A DNA stretch of 48,474 bases from assembly GCA_020721645.1 (NCBI GenBank), contig DYMH01000007.1, forward strand, positions 1 through 48,474. The letters are read 5' to 3'. The notes below the pieces were generated by a model. The model worked only from the letters and a program-made list of their open reading frames with translations. It made no database searches and was not told the DNA's origin. Made by a program: the position numbers and the translations under genes. This document shows positions 42,549 to 48,474 of the stretch, in pieces. Source of the stretch: Draconibacterium orientale. GTDB lineage: Bacteria > Bacteroidota > Bacteroidia > Bacteroidales > JAADGE01. How positions within the stretch are numbered: the first letter of the stretch is position 1; each line of letters starts with the position of its first letter.

Positions 42549-43796
42549 ATGAAATATCAAAGAAATGAAATAGAAATTATGGCACCGGTAGGGTCTTTTG
42601 AATCGCTTTGGGCTGCAATACAAGGCGGAGCGGACTCTGTTTATTTTGGTATCGAACAGCTAAATATGCGAGCCAAATCGAGCAATAATTTCACAAACGA
42701 TGATTTAAAAGAAATCGTAAAAATTTGCCGAGAGTACCGGATTAAATCATACCTTACAGTAAATACAATTATCTACGATTATGATGTAAACTTGATGCAC
42801 TCAATTGTAAAAACTGCCAAAGAAATCGGTATCACTGCAATAATCGCCTCCGACCAAGCTGTTTTAAATTACGCATCACAGCTCGGAGCAGAAGTTCATA
42901 TATCGACCCAACTGAATGTAAGCAATGTAGAAACAGTTAAATTTTATTCTCATTTTGCCGATGTGGTTGTTTTAGCCCGAGAATTGAGTTTAAAGCAAGT
43001 GGAATTTATCAGCAAAGAAATTGAAAATCAGCAAATAAAAGGACCTTCGGGAAATTTAATACGCATTGAATTATTTGCACACGGTGCTTTGTGCATGGCA
43101 ATTTCGGGGAAATGTTATTTGAGCCTGCACGAACAAAATTCTTCTGCAAATCGAGGAGCATGCCTACAAACCTGTCGAAAACCGTATATTGTTACCGAAA
43201 AAGAATCCGGATTTGAATTGGAAATCGATAACGAATACATCATGTCGCCAAAAGATTTGATGACTGTGAATTTTATCGACAAAATTCTTGAAGCCGGCGT
43301 AAAAGTTTTGAAAATCGAAGGTCGGGCTCGTCCACCGGAATATGTTAAAACGGTAACATTATGTTATCGAGAAGCCGTTGATGCTGTTTACGAAAAAATA
43401 TATACACAAGAAAAAATTGATTCTTGGATAGAACGGCTTTCAACTGTTTTCAATCGAGGATTTTGGGACGGATATTATTTGGGGCGAAAACTCGGAGAAT
43501 GGAGTCGCGATTACGGCTCAAAAGCGACACAACAAAAAGAATATATCGGCAAGGCTACGAATTATTTCAAAAAAATTGGTGTTGCCGAATTTTTGATGCA
43601 AGCAGGCGATTTGAAAGTTGGCGATGAGATATTGATTACAGGCCCCACAACCGGTGTGATTGAAGCAACAATTGAAGAACTTCGTTTCGATTTGCAATCG
43701 GTTTTGGACGTAGTTAAAGGTCAAAATTTTTCGATTCCTTTGAATGTAAAAGTTCGACCTGCTGATAAATTGTATAAAATAAAAAAGACGATTTAA
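42549..43796 (+). CDS. U32-family tRNA hydroxylase (TrhP-like)
   Basis: 415 residues. The U32 signature is complete: IELFAHGALCMAISGKCYLS, followed by the NRGACLQTCRKPY cysteines expected to hold an Fe-S cluster. The N-terminus is a TIM-barrel-like domain with EIMAPVGSFESLWAAIQGGADSVYFG. Family members once called peptidases (YegQ/TrhP, RlhA) are now known to hydroxylate tRNA or rRNA; TrhP uses prephenate for uridine-34 hydroxylation. The long C-terminal domain (from about 320) fits YegQ/TrhP better than RlhA. Confidence 0.88.
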   Translation: MKYQRNEIEIMAPVGSFESLWAAIQGGADSVYFGIEQLNMRAKSSNNFTNDDLKEIVKICREYRIKSYLTVNTIIYDYDVNLMHSIVKTAKEIGITAIIASDQAVLNYASQLGAEVHISTQLNVSNVETVKFYSHFADVVVLARELSLKQVEFISKEIENQQIKGPSGNLIRIELFAHGALCMAISGKCYLSLHEQNSSANRGACLQTCRKPYIVTEKESGFELEIDNEYIMSPKDLMTVNFIDKILEAGVKVLKIEGRARPPEYVKTVTLCYREAVDAVYEKIYTQEKIDSWIERLSTVFNRGFWDGYYLGRKLGEWSRDYGSKATQQKEYIGKATNYFKKIGVAEFLMQAGDLKVGDEILITGPTTGVIEATIEELRFDLQSVLDVVKGQNFSIPLNVKVRPADKLYKIKKTI

Positions 43797-43840
43797 CTCT
43801 CGCACAACAACATTGTTTTAATATAACATCAATAAAAAAA

Positions 43841-44632
43841 ATGGGGACACAATTCAGTTTTTTAGATAAATCAATCTATTACGATGAAATTGGGAAAGGC
43901 ATTCCGGTTGTCCTAATACATGGTTACCTCGAATCATCGAAGATTTGGACGAAACTTTCGGAAGCACTTTCTGTATTTTCGCAAGTAATCTCAATCGATT
44001 TGCCCGGGCACGGACAGAGTGATGTAATATCCAATTGCAGTATGGAAACCTATGCAGATGCAGTGAACGCTTTATTGATCCATCTCCAAATTGAAAAAGC
44101 CATAATCGTTGGGCACTCAATGGGTGGATATGCAGCCTTGGCTTTTACTGCAAAATATCCGCATAAAACACAAGGATTGTGTTTATTTCATTCCAAACCC
44201 TTTGCCGATTCTCCGGAAAAGAAGATGCAAAGAGATTTTACATCAAACAAAATAAAAGCGGGAGCATACGAAGAAGTTGTAAACAGCCATGTAGCTTCAA
44301 TTTTTGCTCAACAAAATGTATTGAAATTTCAAAAGAAAATAGAAGAAAACAAAATTCACGCATTAGAATTTCCAATCCAAGGAGTTATTGAATCATTGAT
44401 TTCGATGAAAACCAGAAAAAATTATTCCGAAATGTTCAAAAATTTGCAAATCCCGCTTTTGTATATCTATGGACGCCACGACATTTTGATTCCCGAGAAC
44501 GAATTTACAATGATAGAATTTACCGAGCATCATCTTGTTGAAGTTTTAGAAAATTCCGGGCATGCAGGTTTTCTCGAAGAACCCGAAAAATCAGAGGCAA
44601 TCCTGAAACGATTTATTGAAAATTGTCAATAA
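43841..44632 (+). CDS. Alpha/beta hydrolase
   Basis: 263 residues with the classic fold. The oxyanion region is VVLIHGYLESS (24-34). The nucleophile elbow is GHSMGGYAAL with S93. The acid is in YIYGRHDILIPENE and the base His in LENSGHAGFLEEP, giving a complete Ser-Asp-His triad. There is a short cap domain between about 125 and 200. There is no signal peptide, so it acts in the cytoplasm. The substrate cannot be told. It lies 44 bases after the U32 gene and may be cotranscribed. Confidence 0.88.
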   Translation: MGTQFSFLDKSIYYDEIGKGIPVVLIHGYLESSKIWTKLSEALSVFSQVISIDLPGHGQSDVISNCSMETYADAVNALLIHLQIEKAIIVGHSMGGYAALAFTAKYPHKTQGLCLFHSKPFADSPEKKMQRDFTSNKIKAGAYEEVVNSHVASIFAQQNVLKFQKKIEENKIHALEFPIQGVIESLISMKTRKNYSEMFKNLQIPLLYIYGRHDILIPENEFTMIEFTEHHLVEVLENSGHAGFLEEPEKSEAILKRFIENCQ

Positions 44633-44642
44633 ATCAGCGGTT

Positions 44643-44885
44643 TTAAAACGTTTTAATATTCTTACAAATATCCTCAACCGTACGGGAATCGCCAGGCATA
44701 AGATTTTGAGGCGGTGTAAACCCGGCTTGCATAAGCAAAAATCGTTTGCAATCCAAACGTCCGGAAATGCCGTTGTTACAATAAACCGATAAATATATTT
44801 CGTTGGCAGCATGGCTTGTAAAGAGTTTACCGTTAAACAGAGGACAGTTTTTTGTGTAAGGGCAAATTTGACTGAAAGCATCCAT
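44643..44885 (-). CDS. Small cysteine-containing protein of unknown function
   Basis: 80 residues from the ATG at 44885. Four conserved-looking cysteines (CPYTKNCPLFNGK, VYCNNG, LDCKRFLLMQAG) may bind a metal or form a pair of disulfides. The pattern CPxxxxCPLFNxK with a later CKRF resembles a small family found in other Bacteroidota, which I recall without a function. It has no signal peptide. It converges with the alpha/beta hydrolase, whose stop is only 10 bases away, with no terminator hairpin between. Confidence 0.65.
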   Translation of the reverse strand: MDAFSQICPYTKNCPLFNGKLFTSHAANEIYLSVYCNNGISGRLDCKRFLLMQAGFTPPQNLMPGDSRTVEDICKNIKTF

Positions 44886-45036
44886 AATCAATCGGAAAAA
44901 TATTTTAAATTTACAGAATAAAAATCAATTTTCAAATGTTTTCAAAAACTTTGTAACTTTATTATATAAAACTTTTGTTTTTCTAATAAATAAAAATAAC
45001 GTTTTTTCTGTTCCTATCCTTTTAACAAAACGTATT

Positions 45037-45972
45037 ATGGACAATTTGCCTCTATGTTCTTTTGTAATCCCGGCTTTCAACGAAGAACAAAACATTTTGC
45101 TTTTGTATCAGAGAATTACTGAAACGGTTTCAAAAATAGAAGGAAATTGCGAAATTATTTTTGTTAATGACGGGAGTTTTGACAATACGCTTTTGGAAAT
45201 AAAAAAGATTTCAAACACCGATAAAACTGTAAAATTCATTGACCTGAGCCGTAATTTCGGGCATCAAGCGGCACTCAGTGCAGGTTTTGCACAAGCAAAA
45301 GGCGAGTTGATAATTTCTTTGGATTGCGATTTGCAAGACCCTCCGGAAATTATCATTCAAATGATAGAAAAATACAGAGAAGGTTACGATATTGTTTACG
45401 CAAAAAGAAAAAACTATCGACAAGACAGTATTCTGAAACGAATAGGCTCTAAAATATTTTATAAACTTCTAAAAAATAACAGCCAAATCAAGATACCCGG
45501 GAATGTGGGAGATTATCGACTTATCACACGTCGCGTACTGAACGAAATCAACCAAATGCCCGAACACTCACGCTATCTTCGAGGCATGGTGGCGTGGACA
45601 GGTTTTCGATATGCTTTTGTAGAATACATGCGTCCGGACAGGCAGGCAGGCGAATCGGCATATTCGATTTCCAAATTAGCCAATTTGGGTATGAACGGAA
45701 TGTTAAATTTCTCGAATTTACCGCTTCGCCTCGGATTTTTTATTGGATTAACAACTATTGTGATAGGATTTTCATTATTACTTTTTCAAATTTTTGACGC
45801 CTTATTCAACAACGTCTATTACCACTTATACAAATGGTTGGTAGTTGTACTGTTCATTTTTACGGGTTTTCTCTTTTTGCTGATATGGATAATAGGCGAA
45901 TATCTTGGAAAAATCTACGATGAAGTCCGCAACCGCCCATTGTATATAATCAAGGAAACCGGAAATCTTTAA
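45037..45972 (+). CDS. Polyprenyl-phosphate glycosyltransferase (GT2, GtrB/ArnC-like)
   Basis: 311 residues. An inverting GT-A domain (about 1-220) has SFVIPAFNEEQNI, IIFVNDGSFDNT, DLSRNFGHQAALSAGF, the metal-binding SLDCDLQDPPEII and RYLRGMVAWTGF. Two C-terminal membrane segments (about 228-252 and 262-287) anchor it. This arrangement is typical of enzymes that load a sugar onto undecaprenyl phosphate at the inner face of the membrane. The next gene, a YfhO-family membrane protein, is a plausible acceptor of such a lipid-linked sugar, since YfhO-type proteins are thought to move sugars from it to the envelope. Confidence 0.92.
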   Translation: MDNLPLCSFVIPAFNEEQNILLLYQRITETVSKIEGNCEIIFVNDGSFDNTLLEIKKISNTDKTVKFIDLSRNFGHQAALSAGFAQAKGELIISLDCDLQDPPEIIIQMIEKYREGYDIVYAKRKNYRQDSILKRIGSKIFYKLLKNNSQIKIPGNVGDYRLITRRVLNEINQMPEHSRYLRGMVAWTGFRYAFVEYMRPDRQAGESAYSISKLANLGMNGMLNFSNLPLRLGFFIGLTTIVIGFSLLLFQIFDALFNNVYYHLYKWLVVVLFIFTGFLFLLIWIIGEYLGKIYDEVRNRPLYIIKETGNL

Positions 45973-46088
45973 TTCTAAACAGCATTACGGCAACATATAT
46001 TGAGTTTAAAAAATCAATTCTTTTTTCAGCATTAAATCGTTCGAGCAGACTTCGTTTGTTTTTACTTTAAAAATTCAAAATAAAAATC

Positions 46089-46096
46089 TAAGTTTG
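46089..46096 (+). promoter_or_regulatory. -7 promoter box of the YfhO-family gene
   Basis: TAAGTTTG, matching TAnnTTTG, 26 bases before the ATG at 46123. No -33 match at 19-21 bases. Confidence 0.45.
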
Positions 46097-46122
46097 TAAA
46101 CTCATTTTTATACAAAAAAAAC

Positions 46123-48474
46123 ATGGAAAAATTCAAAATAATCCTGCCCTATGCCGCAGCACTTATAGTTTTTATAGTCATTTCATTCGCATATTTTCCC
46201 GATGTATTGGAGGGAAAACGATTGAACCAAAACGACATGAAAACGTGGAAAGGCGGTGCCCGTGAAATGGTTAATTACGAGAAAGAAACCGGCGAACACT
46301 CATTTTGGACCAATTCCATGTTTGGCGGAATGCCAACCTATTTAGTATCAAACTATTCTCCAAATAATCTAACAAGATACTTCTATACTTCGTTAGATTT
46401 GAATCACAATTTTAGACCGGCAAGTTTGGTTTTTCTTTATATGCTTGGTTTTTTCATCGCACTGCTGTTCTTCGGAGTCGATCCGTGGTTGAGCATTGTG
46501 GGAGCAGTTGCCTTCGGATTTTCGTCCTATTTTTTCATCATTATCGAAGCCGGGCATTTAACAAAAGTAGCGGCAATCGCTTTTATGCCGCCTATCATTG
46601 CCGGAATACATCACGCATACACCAAAAACAAACTCGGCGGAACTCTGGTAATGACTGTCTTTCTGGCACTTCAACTCTTAGTTAATCACCTTCAAATAAC
46701 TTATTACACGTTTATGATGATTGGCGTGTATCTGATTTTTCAAATTGTTGATACTATAAAAAATAAAAAAATTCTCGATTTCTCGAAAGCATCCGGATTG
46801 TTGATTATCGGAGCAATAATAGCAGTTTCTACAAATTTTTCGCAAATTATCACAACCTACGATTACGGCAAAGATTCCACACGCGGAAAATCAGAATTAA
46901 AAACCGATAAAAACAACCAAACCTCGGGATTGGATAAGGATTATGCCACAAGTTGGAGTTACGGAAAAGTAGAAACTTTTAACTTATTCATTCCCAATTT
47001 AGTCGGCGGTTCTTCCGGCGGAGCCTTATCCGAAAACTCTAAAATGTACAAAGCCTTAGAAGAATACGGAGCACAAAATCCGAAACAGCTAATCAAAAAT
47101 ATGCCCACCTATTGGGGTCCGCAACCATTTACGTCGGGTCCGGTATATATCGGAGCTATAGTAATTTTCCTCTTTTTTCTTGGGTTGATATTGGTAAAAG
47201 GACAAATTCGTTGGTGGATAATCAGCATTACGGCACTTTCCTTTGCACTTGCCTGGGGGCACAACCTGATGCCCATGACCGATTTGTTTATGGATTATTT
47301 TCCGGGATACAACAAATTCCGAACCGTATCCATGATTTTGATTATTGCAGAATTCAGCATTCCCTTGCTCGGATTCCTTGCACTGAAACGCATTGTCGAT
47401 AAAGAAGTCTCCGAAAAACAAGTTATTAAAGCAGTGCTGTATTCGGCAGGCGGATTGGTGCTTGTTGCCCTGTTTTTTATGATACCCGGCATTATGTCAT
47501 TTTCAACCGCAAGCGACGGGCAAAGCCTCCCGAAAGAACTCATTCCGGCATTGGAAGCCGACAGAGCATCGCTTTTGCGTGCCGATGCTTTAAGAAGCAT
47601 CGTTTATGTGCTTATCGGTGCAGGTTTGATATGGGCATTTGTGAAACAAAAAATTACGAAAAATGTTTTCTATATCGTTTTGGGATTAGTTATTTTACTC
47701 GATTTATGGACAATCAACAAGCGTTATTTGAACAGTGAAGATTTCGTATCCGGAATCAGTGCAGAAGAACCGTACATTGCCTCAACGGCAAATAAATTTA
47801 TTTTAAAAGACAGTGATATTGATTTTCGTGTACTGAATCTCACAGTCAGTACTTTCAACGATGCAAGCACTTCTTATTTTCACAATTCAATCGGCGGCTA
47901 CCACGGAGCAAAGCTCGAACGCTACCAAGAGTTGATAGACAATGTTCTGCAAAATGAAATCGGATTTTTGGTACAAACAATGCAACAAAAAGATTTGACC
48001 GAAGAAAAACTTCGAGCTGTATTATCAAAACTTTCTGTTATAAACATGCTGAATACCAAATATATCATTATCGACCCAAATACTTTACCGATAATGAATT
48101 ATTTTCGCTTGGGCGAAGCGTGGTTTGTGGAAAATGTAAAAATAGTTGAAAATGCAAATGCTGAAATTACGGCAGTTCAAAATTTCAGTCCCGATGTAAC
48201 AGCCGTGGTTGACCAAAGATTTAATGACCAAATTTTCAAATTTGAAAAAGATACAGCTGCCGTAATTGAATTGACAGATTATAAACCGAACGAATTAACA
48301 TATCAAACCAAAACAAACAGCGACCAACTTGCAGTATTCTCCGAAATCTATTATGCCAAAGGCTGGAACGCATATATCGACGGAAAACTCAGTCCACATT
48401 TACGTGCCGATTACGTATTGCGTGCCATGAAAATTCCGGCAGGCGAACATAAAATTGTATTCAAATTTGAACCT
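46123..48474 (+). CDS. YfhO-family multi-spanning membrane protein (3' end beyond the window)
   Basis: Open from the ATG at 46123 to the right edge: 784 codons without a stop, so it is truncated by the window and not by mutation. Its N-terminus has one membrane segment (about 5-23), then an extracytoplasmic segment with MFGGMPTYLVSNYS, followed by multiple membrane spans to about residue 560 and a large soluble domain near the end. The last visible part (YYAKGWNAYIDGKLSPHLRADYVLRAMKIPAGEHKIVFKF) is typical of YfhO. Such proteins act as GT-C glycosyltransferases that use lipid-linked sugars. It follows the polyprenyl-phosphate glycosyltransferase by 150 bases, which fits that role. Confidence 0.9.
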   Translation, partial: MEKFKIILPYAAALIVFIVISFAYFPDVLEGKRLNQNDMKTWKGGAREMVNYEKETGEHSFWTNSMFGGMPTYLVSNYSPNNLTRYFYTSLDLNHNFRPASLVFLYMLGFFIALLFFGVDPWLSIVGAVAFGFSSYFFIIIEAGHLTKVAAIAFMPPIIAGIHHAYTKNKLGGTLVMTVFLALQLLVNHLQITYYTFMMIGVYLIFQIVDTIKNKKILDFSKASGLLIIGAIIAVSTNFSQIITTYDYGKDSTRGKSELKTDKNNQTSGLDKDYATSWSYGKVETFNLFIPNLVGGSSGGALSENSKMYKALEEYGAQNPKQLIKNMPTYWGPQPFTSGPVYIGAIVIFLFFLGLILVKGQIRWWIISITALSFALAWGHNLMPMTDLFMDYFPGYNKFRTVSMILIIAEFSIPLLGFLALKRIVDKEVSEKQVIKAVLYSAGGLVLVALFFMIPGIMSFSTASDGQSLPKELIPALEADRASLLRADALRSIVYVLIGAGLIWAFVKQKITKNVFYIVLGLVILLDLWTINKRYLNSEDFVSGISAEEPYIASTANKFILKDSDIDFRVLNLTVSTFNDASTSYFHNSIGGYHGAKLERYQELIDNVLQNEIGFLVQTMQQKDLTEEKLRAVLSKLSVINMLNTKYIIIDPNTLPIMNYFRLGEAWFVENVKIVENANAEITAVQNFSPDVTAVVDQRFNDQIFKFEKDTAAVIELTDYKPNELTYQTKTNSDQLAVFSEIYYAKGWNAYIDGKLSPHLRADYVLRAMKIPAGEHKIVFKFEP

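Noticed and set aside
44591-44881. 96-residue frame on the minus strand overlapping the Cys-rich small protein
   Set aside because: Overlaps both neighbours in other frames and lacks any pattern; the 80-residue frame has the Cys motif.

Overview
The window is about 48.5 kb of AT-rich chromosome from a member of the Bacteroidota, probably near the Bacteroidales/Flavobacteriia-like lineages. Several things point there. Four proteins end in type IX secretion (T9SS) type A sorting domains. LpxC is fused to FabZ. There is an HU-CCDC81/SPOR protein, several PAS/LuxR or Omp28-type families typical of the phylum, no Shine-Dalgarno sequences in front of genes, and many Bacteroidota-type -7 boxes (TAnnTTTG). 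No phage, IS element, CRISPR array or rRNA is visible. One tRNA gene (anticodon CAT) is present.

Layout. 1-275 is the tail of a T9SS cargo. 361-3108 holds a HAD phosphatase, the tRNA and dnaG. 3170-5608 is a translationally coupled three-gene surface-polysaccharide operon (GT4, WcaF-like acetyltransferase, GT2). 5699-8139 holds a secreted protein/lipoprotein pair of unknown function and a PAS-HTH regulator. 8330-12576 is housekeeping (S41 protease, dCMP deaminase, dxs). 12862-21110 is an envelope/secretion block: four small-to-large exported proteins around a TlpA-like thioredoxin and a predicted outer-membrane protein. Three of these proteins are Omp28-like with a CxxC thioredoxin-type motif, and they look like one redox module. 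21209-22273 holds a lipoprotein and a 560-bp intergenic region full of hairpins. tyrS and lepA (22274-23578 and 25532-27319) are split by an AT-rich two-gene island that I read as a DarT/DarG DNA ADP-ribosylation toxin-antitoxin system. 27396-30455 holds a MORN-repeat protein and a TMTC-like membrane glycosyltransferase with TPRs whose 5' end contains a (GT)8 microsatellite. 30585-33886 is the lpxD-lpxC/fabZ-lpxA lipid A operon, followed on the same strand by an HD-domain hydrolase and the HU/SPOR protein (34115-36569). 36855-38964 is galE-rfbB. 39078-48474 holds CvpA, a GH3-like adenylate-forming enzyme, a GT9, a U32 hydroxylase (TrhP-like), an alpha/beta hydrolase, a small Cys-rich protein, a polyprenyl-phosphate glycosyltransferase (GT2) and a YfhO-family membrane protein that runs off the end.

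Taken together, the window is mainly an envelope-building region (lipid A, sugar nucleotides, glycosyltransferases, T9SS cargo) mixed with core information-processing genes. The points most worth a second look are the Omp28/TlpA/DUF6029 redox cluster, the DarTG island, a family of short hairpins whose stems co-vary while the core stays fixed, the microsatellite that could switch the TMTC-like gene on and off, and a structured leader before tyrS. Several longest-ORF starts are corrected here because they lie inside a -7 promoter box.
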